From the NCBI GenBank assembly GCA_031254035.1, contig JAIRVF010000100.1:93165-157164 (forward strand): a stretch of DNA of 64,000 bases, written 5' to 3'. The notes under the pieces were generated by a model. The model was given only the letters and a program-made list of their open reading frames with translations. It had not been told where the DNA came from and did no database searches. Shown piece after piece: positions 1-7,572 of the stretch. Within the stretch, counting starts at the first letter, position 1, and each line of letters starts with the position of its first letter. The position numbers were made by a program, and so were the translations under genes. The stretch is from Paenibacillus sp. Lineage in GTDB: Bacteria > Bacillota > Bacilli > Paenibacillales > Paenibacillaceae.

Positions 1-131
1 GAGTTTTGATACATTTTTCATCGCAAAATGGACAGAATTAAGGGTTTTTTTGTGTTTCATTAAATCGTTTCACAAACCTTCGTTTTTGAGATGATACAAT
101 TCCTGCCTATTAGGTGTTAGATGACAAATAC

Positions 132-165
132 AAAAAAGCCCAAGAGGTGCTTCCTCGTGGGCTTT
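132..165 (-). terminator. Rho-independent terminator, leftward
   Basis: A 13-bp stem with one mismatch (AAAGCCCAAGAGG against CCTCGTGGGCTTT) and a 5-nt loop is followed on the minus strand by a run of six T. It suggests that a minus-strand transcript ends here. Confidence 0.75.
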
Positions 166-237
166 GAGTGTCGGATGCTTCCCGAACAATTTAACAATAT
201 CATCATTGGGTTATTTTGTAAATACTACCATAACTTA

Positions 238-411
238 TTACGGGGGATGGTATACAGATTCAAGAACGCCCTGCCCACGAATAATTGCCCCAACACTCCT
301 ATCCACAAACCCTACTAACAGATTTTGCGATACGAGAGGAATATTCATTGCCATATAGATGAAGATATTACAAGCTACAACAACAGAAACGCCTGTTGCG
401 CCAGACCCTCT
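238..411 (-). other. Possible minus-strand remnant ORF in element
   Basis: A minus-strand frame is open for about 57 codons and ends in TAA at 238-240, about 75 bases before the leftward terminator. The translation includes hydrophobic stretches such as GVSVVVACNIFIYMA. No good start codon with a Shine-Dalgarno site is visible, and an in-frame stop lies just upstream near 417. It may be a truncated membrane peptide of the integrated element (holin-like size) or chance. I do not recognise it. The rest of 1-494 shows no convincing gene. Confidence 0.25.
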
Positions 412-414
412 TAT

Positions 415-429
415 CGGCTAAGCCGATTC
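415..429. repeat. Perfect 7-bp inverted repeat
   Basis: ATCGGCT-A-AGCCGAT is a perfect palindrome just upstream of the -35 region proposed for the recombinase. It may be an operator for an element regulator. This is inference. Confidence 0.4.
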
Positions 430-455
430 ATACATGAATAAGTATCTGTTATAAT
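427..455 (+). promoter_or_regulatory. Probable promoter of serine recombinase
   Basis: TTCATA (427-432), a 17-bp spacer and a perfect TATAAT (450-455) lie 45 bases upstream of the recombinase start. The -10 is consensus and the -35 matches four of six bases. Confidence 0.55.
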
Positions 456-500
456 TCCTATTATATGTACATGTAATCAAGAGTAATAGGGGGAATGAAT

Positions 501-2363
501 ATGAGAGCAACTTTCTACGCAAGAGTAAGTTCTGATAGTGAAGAGCAGAAAAACTCTATCATCTCGCAAGTTCAATATTTTAATGACATGATTGCGTCCA
601 ACAATTATCAACGGGCTACAGATTGTGGAGTTTTTTGCAAGAGAGATGGAACAGCAGAAGCTACCAATGGCTATTATGTAGATGAAGGATTCTCTGGCGC
701 AAAATCTGTAAAGTACAGAAAAGCTTTTCTTCAAATGATTAAAGATGCAAAAGCAAGAAAGTTTGACATTATCTTAATCAAAAATATCAGCCGTTTTGGG
801 CGTAATGTTCAAGAAATTCTAAAGTTTATTGGCGACTTACGTGAAGTTGGTGTGGGTGTGTTCTTTGAAGATGTAAACATAAACACTCTCAATAGAACAG
901 ATGATGTAAAAATCACGATATTTTCAGCATTAGCAGAAGAAGAATCAAGAGCAAAGAGTGATGCTGTTCAATTTGGTAAAATGCAAGGATACAAAAATGG
1001 TGTTTGGGGTGGACGCGAGCCTTACGGCTATAACATTAAGGAAGGCAAATTAGTTGTAAACGAACAAGAAGCCCAAATCGTGAAGGAAGTATTTGACCTC
1101 TATTTAAATCAAAGCATGGGGTTGAGAAACATTGCCAAGATATTGAATGAACGAGGAGTTCCAACCAAAAGCGGCAAAACAATTTTTGACCAAAGCCTTA
1201 TTTCCAAATTGCTAAAGAATGCTGTTTACACAGGTGAAATTCGCCTTCACAGAACACAAAAAATAGATATAAACAGGAATATTGTTAAAAAAGTTCCGAA
1301 GAGCGAACAGATCGTTACACATGACGAATCCTTGCGAATCATCGATGATGAAACCTTTAACCTTGCTCAAATGGAGAAAGAGAAGCGTTTCGAAAAGTTT
1401 GGAGACTTCAAATACAGGAATGCCCTTGTCCAGAACGATGAAGGAGAGGAAGTAACAAAAAAAGTACGAACTATCGTTAGAGGAGATAGCCGTCACTCAA
1501 ACAAACATTTGTTCTCCAATCTATTGAAGTGTGGTAACTGTGGTGGTAGTTTGCGTAGAAAAGTGCAGAAGAACCACAAAAATACTTTTATCTATTGGTT
1601 CTGCCGCAACAACGATAATTTTGGAAAATCCAAGTGTAAACATAGAAACCTTCAACATGAAGAAAAACTCATTGAATATGTTAAGAGTGAGATTAACAAC
1701 TACAAGAATAGCCCGAAGACAGCAGATTATTATCTAAATTCCATCTTGAATACAAGGTTTAACACAACTAATCTAGAGGAACGAATCTCCAATATAAAGA
1801 CTGACATTGGTTTACTGAAAGAAGATAGGGAACTCAACTTTAATCTGTATGCAAGAAAGAAAATTGATGAGAACGAGTACGATGAACGAAGTCAAAAGAT
1901 TGCCGACAAATTATATGATACAGAATCAACGCTAAATAGACTTTTATACATTGAAGACGAAATTGCACAAACTAAACTAAGGTTTGAACAATTCACAAAA
2001 GCCTTGAACGACGTTGACGTAGACAACCTCACAAATGCATTGTTAAGAAAGTTCATTGACCGTATTGTTGCAACCACGTTTGATGAGCCGTTCGAAGAAG
2101 GCATTGACTTTGGTGAGAAGCATACTCTAACCATCGAGTTTAATTTCATGGGTGAAAATGTAAACGAACTACGCAGAGCAGATATCAAACATAGATTAGC
2201 CAACGTCATTCAAGATCAATCAGACGAACTCACAGATGAAAAGCTAGAAGCATGGGTTAAATACGCTAGTCGTGAACCAGACCAATCAGACTTTGCAGAC
2301 CTTGGGCTTGATGAATCTGAAAGCCATCAAGCCCAAAAAGAACAAACGTCCTTAACAAAGTAA
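501..2363 (+). CDS. Large serine recombinase (integrase)
   Basis: This protein of about 620 residues is a site-specific recombinase that integrates and excises a mobile element through a phosphoserine intermediate. The N-terminal resolvase domain shows YARVSSDSEEQ with the likely nucleophile at Ser10, and SRFGRN and EEESRAKS motifs. A Recombinase domain follows (GREPYGYNI, then NAVYTGEI). A zinc ribbon starts near residue 343 (CGNCGG, with further Cys near 367-378), and a coiled-coil segment follows. The length is typical of the large serine integrases of phages and ICEs. I chose the second ATG because AGGGGG lies 7 bases before it, while the first ATG at 495 almost abuts that site. The gene reads toward the junction with the interrupted cpaF, as expected for an integrase next to its attachment site. 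The rest of the element should lie left of the window. Confidence 0.95.
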   Translation: MRATFYARVSSDSEEQKNSIISQVQYFNDMIASNNYQRATDCGVFCKRDGTAEATNGYYVDEGFSGAKSVKYRKAFLQMIKDAKARKFDIILIKNISRFGRNVQEILKFIGDLREVGVGVFFEDVNINTLNRTDDVKITIFSALAEEESRAKSDAVQFGKMQGYKNGVWGGREPYGYNIKEGKLVVNEQEAQIVKEVFDLYLNQSMGLRNIAKILNERGVPTKSGKTIFDQSLISKLLKNAVYTGEIRLHRTQKIDINRNIVKKVPKSEQIVTHDESLRIIDDETFNLAQMEKEKRFEKFGDFKYRNALVQNDEGEEVTKKVRTIVRGDSRHSNKHLFSNLLKCGNCGGSLRRKVQKNHKNTFIYWFCRNNDNFGKSKCKHRNLQHEEKLIEYVKSEINNYKNSPKTADYYLNSILNTRFNTTNLEERISNIKTDIGLLKEDRELNFNLYARKKIDENEYDERSQKIADKLYDTESTLNRLLYIEDEIAQTKLRFEQFTKALNDVDVDNLTNALLRKFIDRIVATTFDEPFEEGIDFGEKHTLTIEFNFMGENVNELRRADIKHRLANVIQDQSDELTDEKLEAWVKYASREPDQSDFADLGLDESESHQAQKEQTSLTK

Positions 2364-2509
2364 TTTCCATTAATCTTGACTAAATAATCATCATGAAATT
2401 CAATTACTCCATCTTCTACAACGTCGTAGAATGTGACTCTAACAGGCACTTTGAAGTTCATATATCTAGTCAAATCATCGTTTGTCAAATGTTTATTATA
2501 TCGTTTCAT
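2327..2509 (-). CDS. Small protein between integrase and att site
   Basis: This 60-residue ORF is convergent with the recombinase and overlaps its last 37 bases. The sequence has alternating hydrophobic residues (VPVRVTFYD, YLVKINGNYFV) suggesting a small beta-barrel, SH3-like fold. I do not recognise a family. The ribosome site is weak (GAGAAG). It lies between the integrase and the attachment junction. Some serine-integrase phages keep a small recombination directionality factor near the integrase, SPbeta sprB being a known case, so that role is possible but unproven. It could also be a chance ORF. Confidence 0.45.
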   Translation of the reverse strand: MKRYNKHLTNDDLTRYMNFKVPVRVTFYDVVEDGVIEFHDDYLVKINGNYFVKDVCSFWA

Positions 2510-2535
2510 GTGTTCTTCTCTTTTCCATTGTCCTA

Positions 2536-3405
2536 TTATATAAATGTGTTTTGCAGCATGTCGAGCGCCTCACTCCCCCGGACTTCCCCAACAACGATCC
2601 GATTCGGGCGCATGCGCAGCGAGGAACGAATCAGGTCCCGAATAGAAATTTCACCCCGACCTTCGGTGTTGGCGTTACGGGTCTCCATAGATACCAAGTT
2701 CGGCACAGTCACAATCTGCAGTTCCGCCGAATCCTCAATGGTGATCACCCGCTCATCCGCAGGGATAAATTGCGACAAGGCATTCAAAAACGTGGTTTTG
2801 CCGGAGCCTGTACCGCCACTGATAAAAATGTTGTATTTCCCGGCGACCAGCTTTTGCAGAAACAGGGAAGCATCGCGGCCAAGCGCTCCCAGGTGCACCA
2901 GATTTTCCATCGTCATCGGCGTCTCAGGGAACTTCCGGATGGTCATCGTTGGCCCTTTCAGTGCAATCGGAGGAAGAACGATATTGACGCGGGATCCGTC
3001 CTTTAAGCGGGCATCCACAATGGGTGAAGATTCATTAACCACCCGGTTGACCCCGGATACGATCGTCTGGATAATATCCTCCAGCCTTGTTTGGGACTCG
3101 AATTCCAGTGGCAGCTTCGATACTTCACCGTTTTGTTCAATAAAAATGTCCTGGTGGCTGTTGATCATGATCTCCGTGATGGCCGGATCGTCAACGAGAG
3201 GCTGCAGAATATCAAGCCCCCGGAATGAATCAAAAATTCGCCGGACGAGCCTTCGCTTCTCCGACGCCGTCAGCTCTTGAAGTTCCCGGCGACTGAAGAC
3301 GGTACGCTCGATAAACTTCATGAGCTCGCCGTTGTCCAGCGCGGATGTAACATCGAGGCCAGAACGCACTTCTCCCCGCAGATGCCTAAACAGCTTCTCA
3401 TCCAT
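2536..3405 (-). pseudogene. cpaF: CpaF/TadA pilus ATPase, cut by integrated element
   Basis: This is the secretion ATPase that powers the Tad/Flp pilus or a related type II/IV secretion system at the inner face of the membrane. Visible parts are the N-terminal domain, Walker A GGTGSGKTT at residues 197-205, the Asp-box region IEDSAELQ near 223, and the Walker B segment VVGEVRGSEA near 271-280. After Gln285 the family sequence ends and three foreign codons plus a stop follow, so the last 110-130 residues, including the arginine-rich C-terminus, are missing. Intact cpaF/tadA proteins of this type run to roughly 400 or more residues. The start overlaps the end of the upstream tadZ-like gene by 8 bases, so the two were translationally coupled. 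The missing 3' part and the remaining tad genes should lie beyond the far end of the element. Confidence 0.9.
2545..2556. other. Element-chromosome junction (attL or attR) in cpaF
   Basis: The CpaF reading frame on the minus strand follows the family up to GSEALDMLQ, whose last codon is 2551-2553, and then changes to NTFI and stops at 2536. Family members normally continue with AMNTGH at this point. The change therefore marks where element DNA joins the chromosome. The exact 2-bp core cannot be fixed from one end. Confidence 0.75.
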
Positions 3406-4543
3406 AAGCCCTCACCCCTGTTTTCTCCTCTAGTTCCCCGCCCAGCAATTCATGGCAGAGTTTAAGGATATCGCGCTGAAAAATAGGTGAGCTAAGCAGC
3501 AATTCTTCATTGTGGCTTTGCTTCCAGGAAGGGATGTAGGGAAGAACTCCCTCAATCTCCCGGATGATTTCCGGAAGCTTATTGGCCAGGTTACCCACGT
3601 ACCGATTCACAATAAACCGGCTTCTGGACATCATTTGGTCAAACTGATTTGGGCTGCTGCTCTCCATGTAGGTAAGCTGTTGCCCACTTTTGTACATATG
3701 GATCAAATCGTCCAGCAAAATCCATACCAAATGCCTGCACCCATCCAATACGGCATCCGTCCGCTCGTTCATTCCGGAATCGGTGTCGGCAATCACAACA
3801 TCGTATCTGCCGCTTTGCGATAACAATTCAAGCAGGCTAAGCACATCCGCCTTTCCCAGCTGCAAAATTTCATTACGGTTATGAACGGGTTCGAACCAGT
3901 CACATTTCATTGCCGGATGGCTCGTAACAAAGGATTCGACTCCCAGCATTCCTTGGCTTTTGCTTTCTTGTGCGGCTTTCAGCTCATACAGCAGGTTTGG
4001 AAGGCCTTGAGCATCCTCCATTTTCCGGTTCTGTCTTGGAAACACGGCGCTGCTGTTCATCGTCTCCAGATTCAGATAAAACACGGAGAGCCCCAACCCG
4101 CCAAGCTGCTTGGCCATATTTACAGCAGCCGTCGTTTTTCCGCTCCCGCCTGCCGCAGAGACAAAGCCAATCGTCACCGCTCCTTCTCCCTGTTTCGCAG
4201 CTTTTCCGGGACGAGCTTCTCCCTTTTGGCAAGCCTGAAGCAGCGCATCAAGCAATTCGGGAAGCGGCTGATACTTCACGACTTCCATCGCCGCATCGCC
4301 GCTTGTACCAAACACTCTCCAGGAACAGGTTATATTTCCATGGTGCAGCCAGGGCTCCAGCAGGTCCTTATCTCCTACCGCCAAGTCCGGCCGGTCCTCT
4401 CCGTTCATGTACTCCAGAAAAGGGTCCGTCCGCGTAAATCCGATAATTCGCATTCTTCCATATTCGCTTGCATGCACGTAATGAAGCAGCGGCTCCAAAT
4501 ATTCCGGCTCTTTGACAGCCAGCACCACCTTATACGGCACCAT
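3398..4543 (-). CDS. TadZ/CpaE-like pilus assembly ATPase
   Basis: This protein of about 381 residues belongs to the MinD/ParA-like TadZ/CpaE group that localises Tad pilus machinery. The N-terminal 110 residues form a receiver-like domain (VVLAVKEPEYLEPLL). A deviant Walker A motif, AAGGSGKTTAA, lies near residues 131-141, and DVVIADTDSG is the Walker B-like strand. The start at 4543 (MVPYKVV) is preferred over 4567 because the upstream GGGGGG run is then about 11 bases away. It overlaps cpaF by 8 bases. A complete terminator hairpin stands only 31 bases upstream of its start, which suggests attenuation or readthrough control. Confidence 0.85.
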   Translation of the reverse strand: MVPYKVVLAVKEPEYLEPLLHYVHASEYGRMRIIGFTRTDPFLEYMNGEDRPDLAVGDKDLLEPWLHHGNITCSWRVFGTSGDAAMEVVKYQPLPELLDALLQACQKGEARPGKAAKQGEGAVTIGFVSAAGGSGKTTAAVNMAKQLGGLGLSVFYLNLETMNSSAVFPRQNRKMEDAQGLPNLLYELKAAQESKSQGMLGVESFVTSHPAMKCDWFEPVHNRNEILQLGKADVLSLLELLSQSGRYDVVIADTDSGMNERTDAVLDGCRHLVWILLDDLIHMYKSGQQLTYMESSSPNQFDQMMSRSRFIVNRYVGNLANKLPEIIREIEGVLPYIPSWKQSHNEELLLSSPIFQRDILKLCHELLGGELEEKTGVRAYG

Positions 4544-4573
4544 AAGGCTTTCAGCCCCCCCATTCAAAGCATG

Positions 4574-4625
4574 AAAAAAAGCACCGTTTCAAAAACCGCA
4601 TTAAGCGGCTAAAGAAACGGTGCTT
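4574..4625 (-). terminator. Hairpin terminator just upstream of tadZ
   Basis: A perfect 12-bp stem (AAGCACCGTTTC, 4579-4590, with GAAACGGTGCTT, 4614-4625) encloses a second small CCGC-ATTAA-GCGG hairpin. On the minus strand it is followed by seven T (4574-4580). Leftward transcription would stop before the tadZ start at 4543. Confidence 0.8.
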
Positions 4626-4680
4626 CCGTTTTCAGCTTCATTTTTACTGGATTCGCATGAGGATTCGCAAAAATCCAACA

Positions 4681-5078
4681 GTTTCGTTCTTCAAAATACG
4701 GATACTGAAACCTGCTGAGATCATGTTTTGCAATATCCTTACTTAATTAGGAATTTATCACATCCCAGAACGAAACACAATACAATTTTTTCAAAAAATC
4801 GACAGAGAAAAAAGTTACATTATCTATAACCCCGGCACCCATCGAAATGGCCTCATCTTAATTTCATAACGTCGCTGGCAGGTTCCACAATAGGCTAACG
4901 AAACTGGCGATCCTTATTTACGCGAAATGAAACCTTTACAAATTCTAACGAAACTATGTATCGCTATTCACCAAATCAGAGAGTGTTGAAGCCAAATTTT
5001 GCTCGAATAACGATCTGTAGTTTCGTTACATTTTATTTGACCTCGAAAATAACGACAATAGCGTTTCTTAGTTTCGTT
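4681..5078. repeat. Cluster of six AACGAAAC repeats in both orientations
   Basis: The core AACGAAAC occurs at 4769-4776, 4897-4904 and 4947-4954. Its complement GTTTCGTT occurs at 4681-4688, 5020-5027 and 5071-5078. The last four copies extend to a longer unit with an ATCG/CTATT-like part, and 4946-5028 forms an imperfect 83-bp palindrome. The 690-bp gap between tadZ and the DCC gene has no other gene I can support. Confidence 0.75.
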
Positions 5079-5233
5079 AGAGGAAATCGAACGACCCATT
5101 CGGGCTCATATTCAGGCGGGTAGCCAAACTCAAACAACGGAATCCAACATGGGTTGCACAACGGAGGTCCACCACGTGATCATACGTCATTCAAGGAATG
5201 CCTTACCTTACCATGCCTTGTCATGCCTTACCT

Positions 5234-5659
5234 TCACAAAAAACGTTTCCTCTGTTCAGGAGTTGGAATCAGGCACTGCTCATTCTTGCCAAACCAACGG
5301 TAGCGGTTGCGAGCAACCAAACGGTATAACCAGTCTCGGATAACCGGCGGAATGAAAACAAACACATACAGCAGCGGCCAGGGCATTTTCAATTGACGAA
5401 AAATACGGAGTACGGCAGCCGAGCGGGTGTAATAATGTCCATCTTCGATCAAAACAACGGTGTCCAGCCCATCTACGGGAAGACCGCCTGCTCGCAGAAG
5501 TTCGCCTCCTGAGCCGGATTGCAACGAAGCAAAGCGGAACTTTGCTTGTGGATCACGTTCGATAATAAATCGCGTCAACCCCTGGCATAGATGGCACACG
5601 CCGTCCACCAGCACAATTCGCGAAACGTCCTGCTTTTCAGAATTTTGCATAATGTCCAT
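5234..5659 (-). CDS. DCC-family thiol-disulfide oxidoreductase-like protein
   Basis: This 141-residue protein belongs to the DCC family (DUF393), named for its DxxCxxC motif. Here the motif is VDGVCHLCQG at residues 19-28. Later family features include FRFASLQS and DTVVLIEDG, and a hydrophobic stretch with WLYRLVARNRYRWFG near the C-terminus. The family is predicted to be thioredoxin-like redox proteins, with the exact substrate unknown. The start ATG at 5659 follows GAGGTGACGG at good spacing. A stretch of short CCTTACC/TGCC tandem repeats (5200-5230) follows its stop. Confidence 0.85.
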   Translation of the reverse strand: MDIMQNSEKQDVSRIVLVDGVCHLCQGLTRFIIERDPQAKFRFASLQSGSGGELLRAGGLPVDGLDTVVLIEDGHYYTRSAAVLRIFRQLKMPWPLLYVFVFIPPVIRDWLYRLVARNRYRWFGKNEQCLIPTPEQRKRFL

Positions 5660-5743
5660 ATCCCGTCACCTCACAACCTCAGTATCCTCTGCGTCCATTC
5701 GAAATTCAAGTCAAAGCCACCCAAAAAGACCCTAATAAAAAAA

Positions 5744-5770
5744 GAAAAAAGCCCGGGTAACTTCCCGCGC
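5744..5770 (-). terminator. Terminator after 92-aa protein gene
   Basis: On the minus strand GCGCGGG-AAGTTA-CCCGGGC (one mismatch) is followed by TTTTTTC. It lies 20 bases past the stop at 5792. Confidence 0.7.
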
Positions 5771-5791
5771 CTGTATCTTTGGTTCGACAAT

Positions 5792-6070
5792 TTACTTAGC
5801 CAGAGCTTTGCCGATCCATTGGTTCTCGTCGATTTGCTGTTCCAGCTCGCCTTTGTAGCTTTCGATGCACTTGCAGATAAAATCTTTGCGGCATACAGGG
5901 CAAGGCGTTTTTTGCAATCGGCTGATGTTTGTCATTTTCCATTCCGGAAAACGGCTATAGAACACGCGGCAAACTGTTCCGTCAGCCAGATTCATAATGA
6001 ATTCGTACAATCCGCTTTGTTCATTGCTGCTGGCTTCCTTCATATTCGTAATCACTGGTCTGTAAGACAT
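5792..6070 (-). CDS. Small hypothetical protein with Cys-rich motif
   Basis: This protein of about 92 residues has an N-terminal half with beta-rich character (YEFIMNLADGTVCRVFYSRF) and a Cys cluster CPVCRKDFICKC that could bind one zinc. I do not recognise a characterised family. Coding is supported by a clean frame, a downstream terminator and a start at 6070 preceded by CGGGTG. It is monocistronic. Confidence 0.65.
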   Translation of the reverse strand: MSYRPVITNMKEASSNEQSGLYEFIMNLADGTVCRVFYSRFPEWKMTNISRLQKTPCPVCRKDFICKCIESYKGELEQQIDENQWIGKALAK

Positions 6071-6268
6071 ATGCATCACCCGTTTATATAAATTTCTGTA
6101 TCAAGTACCTAGACATATTAAATAATTTTAAACTTCGTGTCAATAAAAGGTTGCATCACTTCGCGCTCCGCTATACCTATGAAAGCAAAAAAAATGTCCG
6201 GAATCCTTTTCCACGCAGTGAGACACCACTCAATTAAAGCCTAATCGCCGCCGTTATTGATATTCATC

Positions 6269-6298
6269 TTGACAACGAAAAGATAATTGAACGATAAT
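6269..6298 (+). promoter_or_regulatory. Promoter of ArsR-type regulator
   Basis: Perfect -35 TTGACA (6269-6274), 18-bp spacer, -10 GATAAT (6293-6298). The operator palindrome at 6308-6327 begins about at the expected transcription start, as fits autorepression. Confidence 0.7.
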
Positions 6299-6307
6299 AA
6301 ATTCTAA

Positions 6308-6327
6308 ATGTTTAAACATGTGAACAT
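6308..6327 (-). promoter_or_regulatory. Operator copy 1 for ArsR-type repressor
   Basis: On the minus strand this reads ATGTTCACATGTTTAAACAT. The same 20-mer with one difference recurs at 6765-6784 in the opposite orientation. Both contain the perfect palindrome ATGTTTAAACAT. Confidence 0.7.
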
Positions 6328-6342
6328 ACGGAGGCGGTTACC

Positions 6343-6678
6343 ATCACAACTGAACATGAATCCTACAATTGCAGCAATAAAGCGCAGGTGCTTGAGAGGT
6401 TCCAGCAGGCTACGCCCATTTTTCAAGCGTTAGGAGATTCAAACAGACAACAGATCATTATGCTCTTGCTGGAACACAATGCACTGAACGTGAATCAATT
6501 GACAGAACGGATGGAGATTTCAAGACCGGCGGTTTCCCACCATTTGAAAATATTGAGACAAGCGGGATTAATTACATTCCAAAAACAAGCGAACGAAAAG
6601 TTATATTCACTAAGCGCAAGAGAATTTTTGACAACCATTCAAGACCTGATGGCTGCAATTGAATTAGGGCTGGATTAA
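6343..6678 (+). CDS. ArsR-family repressor, apparent ATC start
   Basis: This is a winged-helix regulator of the ArsR/SmtB type, 96-111 residues depending on start. The DNA-binding part is visible as ALGDSNRQQIIMLLLEHN, then MEISRPAVSHHLKILRQAGLI as the recognition helix region, followed by the wing. No ArsR metal-binding CxC box is present, so the inducer is unclear. A strong ribosome site GGAGGCGG (6330-6337) is best placed for the codon ATC at 6343. The first regular start in this frame is GTG at 6388, 50 bases further with no ribosome site. The gene is therefore probably initiated at ATC, or the base is a mutation or error. It sits upstream of a DMT transporter remnant carrying the same operator, which identifies that transporter as its target. 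Confidence 0.85.
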   Translation: MTTEHESYNCSNKAQVLERFQQATPIFQALGDSNRQQIIMLLLEHNALNVNQLTERMEISRPAVSHHLKILRQAGLITFQKQANEKLYSLSAREFLTTIQDLMAAIELGLD

Positions 6679-6764
6679 TCAATCTATCCAGCTTGGCGCG
6701 GAAAATTGGCTGGCTTATCATGGATGATCATACCCTGTCGTTGCGCGCTTTATTTTTGCCCACA

Positions 6765-6784
6765 ATGTTCATATGTTTAAACAT
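6765..6784 (+). promoter_or_regulatory. Operator copy 2 upstream of DMT transporter
   Basis: ATGTTCATATGTTTAAACAT, 19 of 20 identical to copy 1. The inner 16 bases at 6771-6786 are a perfect palindrome. It lies 38 bases before the transporter start. Confidence 0.7.
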
Positions 6785-6821
6785 ATCACTACACTACTAT
6801 ACATAAGGAGAAAAAATAATT

Positions 6822-7386
6822 ATGGATAATCAGCGAAAGTCCAACAAGAGCATTTATTTTCTAATGCTGCTCGTACCGTTATTTTGGGGAGGATCATTTT
6901 CTACTGCAGAGCATGTCATATCCGAAATACCGCCGCTTGTTGCAGCCACAATTCGTTTTGCGCTTGCAGGCGTTATTTTAACCATCTTCATTATGGTCCG
7001 GAAAGAGTGGAGTCTGTCGGTATGGAAAAATAATTGGAAAGGCCTTCTCCTGATTTCACTGACGGCCGTCAGGCGGCTGGGATAAGGTTCCTTATATGTC
7101 TGAGCAGAGTTGGTTTGAAATGGGCTACATGGTGGTCGGCGGAACGCTAATTGGCTACGTAATTTTTAATCTTGGGGTTCAGAGGATTGGCGCCAGCCAA
7201 ACCAGCATATATTTGAATTTGACTCCAATCGTAACTTCACTGCTGTCCGTGATTTTGTACGGAGCCGATATGACATGGTCGCTCTTGCTCGGATTAGTTC
7301 TTGTGCTAACGGGTGTCTGTCTTGCAAACATATCGACGCAGAAGAACACTCGGGTAGGGAAAGCTCCAGCATCGGCTAAGTCGTAA
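6822..7386 (+). pseudogene. EamA/DMT transporter, internally deleted
   Basis: Two pieces of one drug/metabolite exporter are visible. The N-terminal piece (6822-7085) has LVPLFWGGSFSTAEHV and two membrane helices. The C-terminal piece (7096-7386, other frame) has GGTLIGYVIFNLGVQRIG and YLNLTPIVTSLLSVILYG, with the typical last three helices. Family members are about 300 residues with ten helices; only about 180 are present and the frame shifts at the junction near 7060-7095. A deletion of roughly 350 bases explains this. The ribosome site AAGGAG is intact. The repressor and both operators remain in good order, so loss may be recent. Confidence 0.85.
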
Positions 7387-7510
7387 ATGATATAACTTGG
7401 TCTTGAATTCCTTTCCCTTACCTGCTCAGTACTATCCCTTCCTCTAAGCATCTATTATATGGCTTAATAACGCAGACAATAAAAATCTCCCCCCCTTCCC
7501 TTACTTTCCA

Positions 7511-7527
7511 TATACAAACAATGTATA
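7511..7527. promoter_or_regulatory. Inverted repeat upstream of mntH
   Basis: TATACA-AACAA-TGTATA, perfect 6-bp arms, lies 45 bases before the mntH start. It could be an operator, but does not match an MntR box I know, so the assignment is open. Confidence 0.35.
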
Positions 7528-7572
7528 GTAACCAGCTCTGCATATAAGACTAAATTTAACGAGGTGCGTAAT

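Noticed and set aside
2393-3280. 295-codon plus-strand ORF opposite cpaF
   Set aside because: Shadow of the CpaF frame, Ser/Arg-rich, starts inside the element junction region.
5149-5343. 64-codon plus-strand ORF in the repeat-rich gap
   Set aside because: No ribosome site and it runs antisense into the DCC-family gene.
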